DNA of 64,000 nucleotides, taken from assembly GCF_040833995.1 (NCBI RefSeq), contig NZ_CP162137.1, positions 3,456,001-3,520,000 of the forward strand, written 5' to 3'. Source of the DNA: Leptospira sp. WS58.C1 (GTDB taxonomy: Bacteria > Spirochaetota > Leptospiria > Leptospirales > Leptospiraceae). Below the pieces are notes generated by a model. That model saw only the letters and a list, made by a program, of their open reading frames with translations, made no database searches and was not told where the DNA came from. This document shows positions 20,151 through 29,168 of this stretch, piece after piece. How positions within the stretch are numbered: position 1 is the first letter of the stretch; each line of letters begins with the position of its first letter. The position numbers and the translations under genes were made by a program.

Positions 20151-20621
20151 CTATTTTTCCTTAGGGACTGCCCAGTAGTAATGTAAAAATTCCTCGTTTA
20201 ATTTGAATCCAAAACGTTCATAGAGATGTCTCGCGTGGCGATTATCAGGGTGAGTTTCCAAACTCATCCCTTTGCCTCCGTGTTCAATGATATGATTTGC
20301 CACTCCTCTCAGGATCTTTTTAGCAGTTCCCTTTCTACGTTCCGTTTCTCTAATGTATAGATCGTTGAGTATATAATCTCTTTTTAAGGATAATGAAGAG
20401 AAGACGGGATAAAGTTGTGCGAAACCCAACAGGCCTCCCACGCCTTCTGCTACGATCAAGACTGAGTCCTTATGTAAAAGTCTATCTTCTAAAAACTTTT
20501 TTGCCCCGACAGGATCCGAAACAAACCCATAAAACTTACGATAAAGGTCGAATAATTCCGAAAGCTCTTCTAAGTCGGAGCGGCTGGCGATCCTTATACT
20601 GATGGACTTTTCTGTTTGCAT
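20151..20621 (-). CDS. GNAT-family N-acetyltransferase
   Basis: The 156-residue protein shows the GNAT acetyl-CoA-binding motif A (RETERRKGTAKKILRGV, with the R/Q-x-x-G-x-G/A pattern) and motif B (METHPDNRHARHLYERFGF as LETHPDNRHARHLYE). It transfers an acetyl group to an unknown amine substrate. ATG at 20621 is preferred over an in-frame TTG seven codons upstream. No partner gene is evident. It is the last gene before a 500-base gap. Confidence 0.8.
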   Translation of the reverse strand: MQTEKSISIRIASRSDLEELSELFDLYRKFYGFVSDPVGAKKFLEDRLLHKDSVLIVAEGVGGLLGFAQLYPVFSSLSLKRDYILNDLYIRETERRKGTAKKILRGVANHIIEHGGKGMSLETHPDNRHARHLYERFGFKLNEEFLHYYWAVPKEK

Positions 20622-20692
20622 ATTTGTTTTAAGAAAGAGCAAAACAATCCATGCTTTAAAGTCTATTTCGATTTTCTAAATTATATCTTTTC

Positions 20693-20923
20693 CTATCCGA
20701 TTTCTTGGACTTTCTCCACCTTTCGAACGTTTCCCACCGATAGGCAGCAACAATCGTTAGAACATACTTCAAATAATACTAAATAGAATGTAGTGAATCC
20801 TTTGACCAAGAGCCAAGCCAAAATGGCAAAGTGATCCCCGAAGTTTTGCAATAAAAGTGCCGGTAAAGGAGAAGCTAATGAATTCGCTGCTAAAATTACT
20901 CTTAGAGTATTTTCGAGATAGGT
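20693..20923 (-). pseudogene. Start-less open frame resembling a small membrane protein (gene remnant?)
   Basis: Between a TGA at 20926-20924 and a TAG at 20695-20693 the minus strand is open for 76 codons. The translation looks like a real protein: hydrophobic segments LRVILAANSLASPLPALLL and FAILAWLLVKGFTTFYLVLF, then a Cys cluster (CSNDCCC) and a charged tail (VRKVEKVQEIG). No ATG or GTG begins the frame; the first usable TTG is around codon 25. It may be the 3' remnant of a decayed gene, or use a rare start. This is a pattern call only. Confidence 0.3.
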
Positions 20924-20946
20924 TCAGAAAAGCGGAATTCGAATAG
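20878..20946 (+). CDS. Possible 22-residue basic peptide ahead of dnaE
   Basis: ATG at 20878 lies 6 bases after AAAGGAG, a near-ideal ribosome site. The product would be a 22-residue amphipathic, basic peptide (MNSLLKLLLEYFRDRFRKAE...). It ends 191 bases before dnaE and overlaps the antisense start-less frame at 20693-20923. It could be a leader peptide, a small membrane-active peptide, or chance. Confidence 0.25.
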   Translation: MNSLLKLLLEYFRDRFRKAEFE

Positions 20947-21137
20947 ATTGGCGGCTAAGACTTACTTACATAGTATTACATCGTTTGTTCAGAAAAGATG
21001 GATTTTATCTTTTTTTGCCATTATGATTCTCAAGGAAAGCCTTCGAGAAATTCTGGTATTTCGGTATGGAAAATCCACACCCGGTTTTCAAGATTTCGGC
21101 CTACTCCGCTTGACGGAGACAGGTCCCGCTTTCTATT

Positions 21138-24100
21138 ATGTCCCTTGTTATGGAAGACTTTGCCCACCTTCATCTGCACACAACTTACTCTATGCTCGAC
21201 GGGGCAATCCGCATCAAAGAGCTAATGCAACATGTCAAGGAGCTTGGTATGAGCTCCGTGGCAATGACGGACCATGGGAATATGTTCGGTGCAATCGAAT
21301 TTTACAATGAGGCGACCAAAGCCGGGATAAAACCGATCATCGGCTGCGAATTTTACGTTTCTCCCAACAGAAAGGCGGAAACGGAAGAATTTAAGATCGC
21401 GGACGGAAACGCATACCATCTCATTCTTCTCGCTAAAAACGAAGTAGGTTACAAAAATCTAATAAAGCTTGCAAGTAAATCGTATACCGAAGGTTTTTAT
21501 AAGAAGGCAAGGATCGACTACGATCTTCTGGATAGAAATAGCGAAGGTCTAATCTGTCTTACCGCCTGCCTAGCAGGAGAAGTGAACCGCAAAATTTTAG
21601 AAGGTAAAACTCCTGAATCCTTCCAACTCGCGGGGAAACTAAACGAAATTTTTAATAAAGAAGACTTCTACTTAGAGATCCAAAACCACGGGATTCCGGA
21701 ACAAGATATTGTCGCGAAAGGTGTATACGATCTCGCTCAAAAGACAGGGATCAAATTAGTAGTAACGAACGATTCTCACTTCTTAAAAAAAGACGATAAG
21801 GAAGCCCAGGACATTCTTCTTCGTATCGGAATGAGAAAAACGATCGAAGACGAAATGGAGTTCGGATTCAACCAGCACTTCTACGTAAAAAGCCCTGCGG
21901 AAATGAAAGCACTTTTCCCTGAAATCCCTCAGGCATTCTATTCTACATTAGAAGTTCGTGATAAAGTAGATCTTAAATTAAAGTTCGGCAATTATCTTCT
22001 GCCTGAGTTTGCTGTTCCGGAAGGTTTCGACGAATACGGTTTTATGGAAAAACTGGTTTGGGAAGGAATACGCCAGCGTTATCCTCAAGTTACTTCCGAG
22101 ATCAAAGAAAGAGTAGAATTCGAGCTAAACACGATCAAGAACATGCACTTCGCAGGCTACTTCTTGATCGTTCAGGATTATATCAACTTCGCCAAAAAAA
22201 CCGGTATCCCAGTCGGTCCAGGAAGAGGATCCGCAGCAGGTTCCATCGTGGCTTACGCACTCGGGATCACGAACGTAGAACCTTTACAGTTCAATCTACT
22301 CTTCGAAAGATTTTTGAATCCGGACAGAAAGGACATGCCGGATATCGATACGGACTTCTGCGTGGAACGCCGAGAAGAAGTGATCAATTATATCCGCAAA
22401 AAATACGGAGAAGATAGAGTCGGTCAGATCATTACATTCGGTTCCTTGGGCGCCAAGGCAGCGCTCAAGGACGTTGCCAGAGTGATGAATCTTCCTTTCG
22501 AAGAATCAAATCGACTCACAAGTTATTGTCCTAGCAAACCAGGTATCACAATAGACGAAGCATTGGCGATGTCCGGTGACTTGAAACAAGCCAGTGAAAA
22601 AGACGACTTAAACAAAAAGATTTTCGCGATCGCAAAACGTTTAGAAGGGAACCATCGGCAACCGGGACGCCACGCTGCGGGCGTAGTAATCTCTCCTTTT
22701 CCCTTGGAAGATGTAGTTCCACTTTCCACTGTTGCGGAGAAGGACAAGCCGGGCGTTCGATCTATCGTTACCCAATACGAAAAAAACAATTTGGAATCCG
22801 TCGGCCTGATCAAGATGGATATTTTAGGTCTCAAAAACTTAACGACCCTAAACTATGCGATCAAACTTGTTAAGGAAAGAAGAGGGATCGACTTAGATCT
22901 GGACAAAATCCCTCTGGATGATGCAAACACGTACGCATTATTAAGAAAAGCCAATACACTTGGTATCTTCCAATTAGAATCCACCGGTATTACGGATCTT
23001 GTCGCTCGAAGCCAGGTCTCCAATTTTGACGAGATCGTAGCCTTGATCGCACTTTATCGTCCCGGTCCAATGGAATCAGGGATGTTAGAGGAATATTTGG
23101 AACGTAAGAGTGGCAAAAAACCGGTCACTTATCCACATTCTTCTTGCGAAGTAATTTTAAAGGAAACTTTCGGACTCACCGTATACCAAGAGCAGGTGAT
23201 GAGTATCTCCCGAGTTGTGGGAGGATACACAATGGGCGAATCGGATATGCTCCGAAAAGCCATGGCAAAAAAGAAAAAAGAACTCATGGATCCGTTGCGG
23301 ATCAAGTTCATCGAAGGCGCGCAAAAACAAGGCCACGCAAAAAAATTCGCAGAAGAACTATTCGACCAGTTGGAAAAATTCGGAGGATACGGATTTAACA
23401 AATCGCACTCAGTAGCGTACGCGTTAGTCACCTACCAAACCGCATATATGAAGGCAAATTATCCGACCGAGTACATGGCTGCATTACTCGCAGGAGATCA
23501 TTCCAAAACGACCGACATTGTAAAATATATCAATAATGCTCGCGAAATGGGGATCAACGTTTTGACTCCGGACGTAAACGAGTCCGATGTATCCTTCTCC
23601 GTAATCGATGACCATACGATTCGATTCGGGATCTCTGCAATGAAAGGTGTAGGAGAGGGTGCGGCAGAAAATATAATCCAAGCAAGAAAGAACCTCGGAG
23701 GTTTCAAAAAGATCACCGAGTTTATGACCAATATAGATACTCGAGTACTGAACAAAAAGATACTCGAAGCATTGGTACAAGGTGGCGCCTTAGATTCTTT
23801 CGGCTACACTCGAAAATGTCTATTCGAGTCCATGGACAGTCTGGTTTCCTTCGCACAAAAAGAACAGGAAAGATCTAGAGAAGGTCAATTCTCCCTTTTC
23901 GGAGACAGCGGCCTCAGCTATGAATTAAAACTCCCTAAAGACGCAGACGAATGGGAAATGGAAGATAGGCTCAGAAGAGAAAAATCGATCACCGGTCTTT
24001 TTCTTTCAGGGCATCCTTTGGACAAATACCAAGGTCACTTAAAAAGTCTGAACTCCGTTCCGATCGAAACCTTGGACAATATCAAAGCAGGTAATAAAGT

Positions 24101-24671
24101 AGAAGTTGTAGGGATTCTTACTTCTTTAAAGATCAAATTCACTAAAAAAAAGGAAGAATTCGTAAACTTTAAGCTGGAGGATCGCACGGGAGAAATAGAA
24201 TGTGTGGCCTTTCCTAAAGTGTACCAAAAGTTCAAAGAACTCATCAAAGAAGACCAAGCAGTATTCCTAAAAGGAGATCTAGACAGGATAGAAGCCGGAG
24301 AATCCGAACTCAGGGGGCAGATCAAAGTAAACAGCTTTGAGATCTTGAACGAAGCAACCATTGAAGACAAGATGGAAAAAGCGCTTCACATCAAGTTAGG
24401 AGAGCGCCATAGAAAAATGCCGGATATCATCGGTCAGCTGCATACTTTACTCGCTGCATACCAAGGGAACTCCCAAGTTTATTTCCATCTAATCTCAGGA
24501 GACGAAGAGAAGAAGGTGATCCGCGCTCATAATCATTACTCAGTGCAGCCGAATCCTGAATTGATGAATCGATTGGTTACTTTATTGGGAGAAGATACCG
24601 TTTTCGAAAGTTTCGGAGACAATGTCAGACTCTATGGAAACAATGGGACCAAACAAGCGGTTAAGATGTAA
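21138..24671 (+). CDS. dnaE: DNA polymerase III subunit alpha
   Basis: The 1177-residue replicative polymerase has an N-terminal PHP domain ([18 protein letters not shown], residues about 10-170). The family C polymerase core has [10 protein letters not shown] near 359, catalytic Asp pair in MPDIDTDFC near 399 and the third Asp in KMDILGLKN near 559. A helix-hairpin-helix region (about 830-860) and an OB-fold (about 985-1070) follow. The HHT, DHG and later His/Asp residues suggest the PHP metal site is preserved. Two in-frame starts are possible (21138 and 21150); the second gives the usual N-terminus [11 protein letters not shown]. No separate operon partner is clear. Confidence 0.97.
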   Translation: MSLVMEDFAHLHLHTTYSMLDGAIRIKELMQHVKELGMSSVAMTDHGNMFGAIEFYNEATKAGIKPIIGCEFYVSPNRKAETEEFKIADGNAYHLILLAKNEVGYKNLIKLASKSYTEGFYKKARIDYDLLDRNSEGLICLTACLAGEVNRKILEGKTPESFQLAGKLNEIFNKEDFYLEIQNHGIPEQDIVAKGVYDLAQKTGIKLVVTNDSHFLKKDDKEAQDILLRIGMRKTIEDEMEFGFNQHFYVKSPAEMKALFPEIPQAFYSTLEVRDKVDLKLKFGNYLLPEFAVPEGFDEYGFMEKLVWEGIRQRYPQVTSEIKERVEFELNTIKNMHFAGYFLIVQDYINFAKKTGIPVGPGRGSAAGSIVAYALGITNVEPLQFNLLFERFLNPDRKDMPDIDTDFCVERREEVINYIRKKYGEDRVGQIITFGSLGAKAALKDVARVMNLPFEESNRLTSYCPSKPGITIDEALAMSGDLKQASEKDDLNKKIFAIAKRLEGNHRQPGRHAAGVVISPFPLEDVVPLSTVAEKDKPGVRSIVTQYEKNNLESVGLIKMDILGLKNLTTLNYAIKLVKERRGIDLDLDKIPLDDANTYALLRKANTLGIFQLESTGITDLVARSQVSNFDEIVALIALYRPGPMESGMLEEYLERKSGKKPVTYPHSSCEVILKETFGLTVYQEQVMSISRVVGGYTMGESDMLRKAMAKKKKELMDPLRIKFIEGAQKQGHAKKFAEELFDQLEKFGGYGFNKSHSVAYALVTYQTAYMKANYPTEYMAALLAGDHSKTTDIVKYINNAREMGINVLTPDVNESDVSFSVIDDHTIRFGISAMKGVGEGAAENIIQARKNLGGFKKITEFMTNIDTRVLNKKILEALVQGGALDSFGYTRKCLFESMDSLVSFAQKEQERSREGQFSLFGDSGLSYELKLPKDADEWEMEDRLRREKSITGLFLSGHPLDKYQGHLKSLNSVPIETLDNIKAGNKVEVVGILTSLKIKFTKKKEEFVNFKLEDRTGEIECVAFPKVYQKFKELIKEDQAVFLKGDLDRIEAGESELRGQIKVNSFEILNEATIEDKMEKALHIKLGERHRKMPDIIGQLHTLLAAYQGNSQVYFHLISGDEEKKVIRAHNHYSVQPNPELMNRLVTLLGEDTVFESFGDNVRLYGNNGTKQAVKM

Positions 24672-24709
24672 TTTCCAACCGCGCTCAAATTTTATATTCT
24701 CAATCACAG

Positions 24710-25252
24710 ATGCTGGAAACATCCCGCTTACTATTAAGAAAATGGAGAAAGGAAGATCTGGAACCTTTTTCCAGAATGAATTCCCATCCGAGCGTGATGA
24801 AATTTTTTCCAAAACTACTCGACAAATCCGAAACTGAAAAACTTACCCTTAGGATAAACCGACATTGGGAAAAATTCGGTTTCGGATTGTTTGCCTTAGA
24901 AGAAAAGTTATCCGGGATATTTTTCGGATTCACCGGCTTAATGTATACGAATTTTAATTCCTTCTTCACGCCAGCATTGGAGATCGGTTGGAGATTGGAT
25001 CAAAATTTTTGGGGAAAAGGATACGCAAAAGAAGCAGCGACAGCAGCTTTAAAATTCGGATTTGAAAATTCCCTTTCAAAAGAGATCGTTTCTTTTACTT
25101 CTAGGATCAATCATCCATCCAGAGGAGTGATGAATAGTATAGGATTATGTTATTCTGGAGAATTCGAGCATCCCAGAGTTCAGAAAGGTTCTTCACTTAG
25201 GACCCATGTTCTATACAGGATCAGTTCGGAAGATTGGAACAATAGAATTTAA
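24710..25252 (+). CDS. RimJ/RimL-like GNAT acetyltransferase
   Basis: The 180-residue protein begins ETSRLLLRKWRKEDLEPF, the standard start of the Acetyltransf_3 group. It has the acetyl-CoA-binding region in IGWRLDQNFWGKGYAKEAATAAL (Q/R-x-x-G-x-G/A), followed by SFTSRINHPSRGVMNSIG, where an Asn of the usual 'N..S' pair is seen. Substrates of this group include ribosomal proteins, other proteins and small amines; the target here is unknown. It starts 38 bases after dnaE and may be co-transcribed. It converges on the kinase-like gene, with three bases between their stop codons. Confidence 0.82.
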   Translation: MLETSRLLLRKWRKEDLEPFSRMNSHPSVMKFFPKLLDKSETEKLTLRINRHWEKFGFGLFALEEKLSGIFFGFTGLMYTNFNSFFTPALEIGWRLDQNFWGKGYAKEAATAALKFGFENSLSKEIVSFTSRINHPSRGVMNSIGLCYSGEFEHPRVQKGSSLRTHVLYRISSEDWNNRI

Positions 25253-25255
25253 ACA

Positions 25256-26320
25256 TTACCTTTTCAGAGTCACTAAACTAGCCGAAACTTTTCCAATCCC
25301 GCTCGGATCCACTTTTAGATCTCCGCCAGAATGACTTAATAGGTCCCTAGAAAAACGGCTCCAATCCCCTTCCACCAAACTTGCCCCTTCAACTTGTAAT
25401 TCTAATGTTCTAATCGAAGGATTTCGAAAACTGATCTTCAGATCTTCTACATGATTCGTAACGGATTCGGAAGTTGCCGATACGATCTCTCCCAAAACTA
25501 AAAGCAGAAGGTTCGCTTCTTTCACATCTAACTGATAATGTTTCGCGATAGGATCCAAGTTAGGAAGTGCTTTGTATTTAGAAACGATACGATTCAAATA
25601 ATTTTCGATCACATCCCCGATTGAAACACTCTGGATATGTTCGGCATCTAGTGAAACTGTATGAACGGACGCGAGGGCCAGTATTCTTCTCTCTAAAATC
25701 TGTAAAACGTTTCTCGTTTCCATCGAATCTTCAGAATCTTTGAGAAAGGAAACCATCTCCAATATCACTTGCATATTATTTCTGACCCTATGAGACAGTT
25801 CCCTCAAAAGAATATCTTTATCCGAGATCAACTTGTTCAGATTTGCACCTATCAGAATCGCAAATAAGGTAAGAACGCAAAGGGATGCAATGGAGTCCGT
25901 ATAAATTTCACTACCGTTAGATCCGATAGAGACACCCGTCTTCCAAAAAATAAGTCCTAAACAATAGAACATGGCTATTATCGCCATCTTCCGATTGAAA
26001 AAATAAAGTTGGAAAAAGACTAAAACAGGAAACCAGACCGCGGCATTCTTAACTCCAGGACCAAAAACAACGCCTAGTCCCAATGCCAAAGCAAACATAA
26101 AGGAAGAGAGATAAACCGCTTCTTTGTATCGGGACTTATACAATAAAAAACAACAAAGTATTGAACTGATCCCAGTGACCGTATATCCCGGACGAAATGT
26201 ATGATTGCCAGTTAAAAACTCGAAACCTAAAATACCGGCGGACATTAAACCGACGACTATCGCGATCCCTAAAAGATATTTTTTCCGAGGTAACCCCGGA
26301 ATATCCACGATTTCAAACAT
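25256..26320 (-). CDS. Membrane histidine-kinase-like protein with HisKA_2 H-box and degenerate ATPase domain
   Basis: The 354-residue protein has about six hydrophobic segments in residues 12-160. A coiled helix and an H-box of the HisKA_2 type (LRELSHRVRNNMQVI, candidate phospho-acceptor His177) come next. The C-terminal domain sits where the HATPase should be, but the expected N-box Asn is missing (LVLGEIVSATSESVTNH in place of a NExxxNA-like motif) and no DxGxG or GxGxG loop is seen. It may accept phosphate or bind a response regulator without phosphorylating itself, or form heterodimers. No response regulator is adjacent. Confidence 0.7.
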   Translation of the reverse strand: MFEIVDIPGLPRKKYLLGIAIVVGLMSAGILGFEFLTGNHTFRPGYTVTGISSILCCFLLYKSRYKEAVYLSSFMFALALGLGVVFGPGVKNAAVWFPVLVFFQLYFFNRKMAIIAMFYCLGLIFWKTGVSIGSNGSEIYTDSIASLCVLTLFAILIGANLNKLISDKDILLRELSHRVRNNMQVILEMVSFLKDSEDSMETRNVLQILERRILALASVHTVSLDAEHIQSVSIGDVIENYLNRIVSKYKALPNLDPIAKHYQLDVKEANLLLLVLGEIVSATSESVTNHVEDLKISFRNPSIRTLELQVEGASLVEGDWSRFSRDLLSHSGGDLKVDPSGIGKVSASLVTLKR

Positions 26321-26465
26321 AAAGACACCTAATCTTCCGAAAGGACCGGATAGAATAGCCTATTGGACGGAGCAGACTTTTTATCCGCAACAAAGCAATT
26401 TAAGTTGGAATTCGGAAATAAAGAATAATCTAATTTTTATAATTCGATTAACCGTTAAAGATATA

Positions 26466-27374
26466 CTAACGGATTCGGCTTACGTAGAAAGTGAACGTTT
26501 TTTCGGTAAGATTTTGACGAAAGTCCCATGCGAGGACCTTGATCACATTCTCTCCATTTCGAAAATCCAAATGACCAACCAGATATTGATCCTTAAAATA
26601 TAGTTCTGAAAATGGAAAACCTTCCGAATTTTTCCATTCTCCTTTTTCATAATGTAAATTGGAGAAACTTGCCTTCTTTAATAATTGCCCATTCAGGGAG
26701 ATCTGGATCTGAGAAACGCCCCTTCTCTGACCCGGTTTTTTACCTGCATCTTGTATCCCTACAGTCACAGGAAAAGCCTTGGAAATATTGATATTATCTC
26801 CGTCATTTACCTGGCTGTATTTGTATTCATCATGATGGATGAGTAAATTTCCTATCACTGGTGGGCTTTCGTCGTCCACGATAGGCAAAACCTTCATAGG
26901 ATCTTGGATAGTCTTTCCGAAGTCTTTTAATAAAACGAAATGTAAGTGGGCGCCGCTAGAGTGACCCGTGTTCCCTGTATAGGCGATCTTTTCTCCCCCG
27001 GCGACTAGACGTTCTTCTAAAAGTCCCGGAAAACGACCATCCTTCAAATGGTAATAAGAGGAATACGTCCCATTTCCGTGATCCAGCCAAACTGAGTTAC
27101 CCGTCCCGAATTCTTCCCCAAAAGGATCGTCTTCACCAAACCGTGAATAGAGGATCTTGCCCTCCGCCATCGCCAAAACCGGCTCTCCCGTTGAAGCGAT
27201 GTCCATTCCGTTATGAAAATGGTCCCCCCTGGATTCTCCGAACACAGAGGTAACCTTATTCTCGATTCCGTCGGTTTTCACCGGGAAAAGAAAATTTATT
27301 ACTTTATCGTTTTGCGCAAAGGTGCTTAGATGGAACGCGGCCAAGATAATTCCGAGGGATAAACTACGTCTCAT
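26466..27374 (-). CDS. Exported M23-family metallopeptidase (LysM-less, LytM domain)
   Basis: The 302-residue product starts at ATG 27374, which gives a signal peptide ending at STFAQ (residue 21). The longer open frame to 27479 has no such signal. The LytM domain carries zinc ligands H54 and D58 (HFHNGMD) and the HLH motif in SSGAHLHFVL (near residue 140). A C-terminal beta-domain of about 130 residues follows, ending TFTFYVSRIR. Family members cleave peptidoglycan cross-links, or act as activators when the site is incomplete; here the ligands look complete. It is divergent from the sigma-factor gene 34 bases away, so the two may share regulation. Confidence 0.85.
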   Translation of the reverse strand: MRRSLSLGIILAAFHLSTFAQNDKVINFLFPVKTDGIENKVTSVFGESRGDHFHNGMDIASTGEPVLAMAEGKILYSRFGEDDPFGEEFGTGNSVWLDHGNGTYSSYYHLKDGRFPGLLEERLVAGGEKIAYTGNTGHSSGAHLHFVLLKDFGKTIQDPMKVLPIVDDESPPVIGNLLIHHDEYKYSQVNDGDNINISKAFPVTVGIQDAGKKPGQRRGVSQIQISLNGQLLKKASFSNLHYEKGEWKNSEGFPFSELYFKDQYLVGHLDFRNGENVIKVLAWDFRQNLTEKTFTFYVSRIR

Positions 27375-27408
27375 ATCGTTGGCTCTCAGGTGCAAGGTTA
27401 AATAAAGA

Positions 27409-28314
27409 ATGAATTTGTCAAAGGATAAAACCCTCGACCTAGTTACCCGATGCGGGGAAGGAGACGAGGCCGCTCTCAAGTTATTCTTCGAGTCCTATTC
27501 CGAAGATATTTACAATTTTCCGATGAAGATTTTCCACCTCAGTGAAGATGATGCCGGAGACTTCTTCTTATACGCGTTCGAAAGATTGAAAACCGGTGCT
27601 AGATTTTCCAGCTTCAAAGGTAAATCAAGTTTTAGAACATGGTTTTATTCCGTTCTACGTAATATGCTCATCGATTGGCAAAGAACCAAGAGAGAGCTAA
27701 AGATGACCAACCTTGGAAAGGTCAATAAAGAAGGAAAAGAATACGCCACTATCGAAGACGAACCGGATCTTCGTCCGGATTTAGTGGAAGAAGCCCAGGA
27801 GCTTACCAAACATTTCCACCAAGTTTTAGGGGATATTGGAGTTGAGAAGAGGGTAATTTTCAAACTTTCATATATATATTATCTTAACCTCGACGAAGGG
27901 GAGATCCAATTCCTAGTCGAAAAAACGAATCTAAGTGTAGAGGATTTAAAAAAGAAAATTTTAGGTCTTCGCTCCGAACTTTCCAAGCGGGAAGAAGAGA
28001 ATATCCGTATGGAAGATAAGATTACGTCTCTATATTTAAATATTCTGGAATTGAAAGAAAAGCAGACGGCAACTGTTAAAAAAGCCCCTTTACTTCCTCA
28101 AGAAATAGATAAAACTTCCCAAGCTCTAAAGAAGAAATACGAACAACGGAAAAAACTCTTAGAAAAGCGCAAAAAAGGCCATTTCCTTGCAAGAACCCCG
28201 TACAGAGAGGTTGCAGACCTTTTAGGGATAACCGAGGGAAATGTGAGCGTTACATTACTCAGATTGATCGAAAAAATACAAAAAAAACTCAAATTTTCCG
28301 AATTGTCCGAGTAG
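27409..28314 (+). CDS. Sigma-70-family (ECF-like) sigma factor with a long insert between regions 2 and 4
   Basis: The 301-residue protein has a sigma region 2 (residues about 10-90): [58 protein letters not shown]. Region 4, with the helix-turn-helix [21 protein letters not shown], is at the C-terminus (about 262-295). A charged helical insert of about 150 residues lies between them, far longer than the usual ECF linker, with a predicted coiled coil ([33 protein letters not shown]). It leads a four-gene cluster with a likely regulator, a CHAT protease and a Cys-rich protein. ATG at 27409 follows AAGG about 11 bases upstream. Confidence 0.82.
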   Translation: MNLSKDKTLDLVTRCGEGDEAALKLFFESYSEDIYNFPMKIFHLSEDDAGDFFLYAFERLKTGARFSSFKGKSSFRTWFYSVLRNMLIDWQRTKRELKMTNLGKVNKEGKEYATIEDEPDLRPDLVEEAQELTKHFHQVLGDIGVEKRVIFKLSYIYYLNLDEGEIQFLVEKTNLSVEDLKKKILGLRSELSKREEENIRMEDKITSLYLNILELKEKQTATVKKAPLLPQEIDKTSQALKKKYEQRKKLLEKRKKGHFLARTPYREVADLLGITEGNVSVTLLRLIEKIQKKLKFSELSE

Positions 28315-28353
28315 AAAGAATCGTCATAAAACCTATTGGAGAATCTTACTCAA

Positions 28354-29094
28354 ATGGAATCCAACCACGAAAACCCGGTGTCAGAAATCATCCAGTCACT
28401 ATTCGAAGGGAAACCAGAAATACTGACTAAACTAGAAAAAGACGCCGAATTACAAAACGAACTTATTAGAATGGAAGAAGCGCTCCAGGCTAGCCTAAAG
28501 GCTGCCGGTGAGTCCTACTTCGATTCAGCTTCACGTAAACATTCTTTCCAATCCTTCCAGGAGGATCTGGATCTGAATAAGGCCGAACTAAACGAAGGAT
28601 GGCAAGCGAAACCGTTTCCTGAATATCTGAAAAGATATGTGGAAATGGAATTAGCCCGTAAGGCACAAGGAAAAGAGTCCATCGTAGTTAAATTAGGAAA
28701 ATCCGGAGCACAACTTTTCGGAAGCCTGATTGAAACTCTTCAAATCAACACTCGTGTAGATTATGCGCCTGCTATGCGTTCCGCAGTAGCAAAATCGCCG
28801 TCTTCTTCCGAGTTCATCGTTTTTGAAGAAAAAATGGATAAGGACTGCAAGTTCACTTACCAAGTCGTACAAGAAACCGACGAAACCGCTTACTTAAGTG
28901 TCAAAATCGAATGTCCGAGACCGGAAGATTTCCAAAGAGTAAATCTTTCTAAGGACGGAAGATTCATACTTTCCAACCAATTCAATTCCGAAGGGATCAC
29001 TAATTTCTCCGGACTGAGAGAAGGAAAGTACACAGTGGAGTTTCAGGGAAAAGACTTGTCTAAATCCATAGATCTCTTTATCCTTTTGGATTAA
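28354..29094 (+). CDS. Protein of unknown function in the anti-sigma position
   Basis: The 246-residue product starts at ATG 28354 after TGGAGA. An in-frame TTG at 28336 lies upstream of that site and is rejected. The N-terminal 90 residues are helical and charged ([40 protein letters not shown]), resembling the helical part of anti-sigma proteins but with no CxxC. Next comes a region of about 40 residues with [19 protein letters not shown], then a beta-rich C-terminal domain (about 150-246) like an Ig or CarboxypepD_reg module ([20 protein letters not shown]). There is no membrane helix. Position between the sigma and CHAT genes suggests it binds the sigma factor and may be cut by the protease; this is inference. 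Confidence 0.6.
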   Translation: MESNHENPVSEIIQSLFEGKPEILTKLEKDAELQNELIRMEEALQASLKAAGESYFDSASRKHSFQSFQEDLDLNKAELNEGWQAKPFPEYLKRYVEMELARKAQGKESIVVKLGKSGAQLFGSLIETLQINTRVDYAPAMRSAVAKSPSSSEFIVFEEKMDKDCKFTYQVVQETDETAYLSVKIECPRPEDFQRVNLSKDGRFILSNQFNSEGITNFSGLREGKYTVEFQGKDLSKSIDLFILLD

Positions 29095-29168
29095 GAGCGT
29101 TGTAATCAGTTTCCTTCCTGCGCTTATGTCACGGCAAGGGAACTTTTTAGGCGCAGTTTTTAGATCCA

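Larger units (their letters stand above)
20622..21137. other. Long intergenic region upstream of dnaE
   Basis: This 516-base gap between the acetyltransferase start and dnaE holds no assured gene. On the minus strand, 20693-20923 is an open frame with protein-like composition but no start codon. On the plus strand, 20878-20946 is a 22-codon frame with a good ribosome site. No tRNA, terminator hairpin or repeat was seen. The dnaE promoter must lie here, but I could not place it with confidence. Confidence 0.5.

Noticed and set aside
20948..21310. 120-codon plus-strand frame overlapping the start of dnaE
   Set aside because: Most of the 3' half reads dnaE out of frame, and the start is TTG without a ribosome site.
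29118..29156. CTGCGC/GCGCAG inverted repeat before the CHAT gene
   Set aside because: A 6-bp stem with a 27-base loop is too weak to separate from chance.
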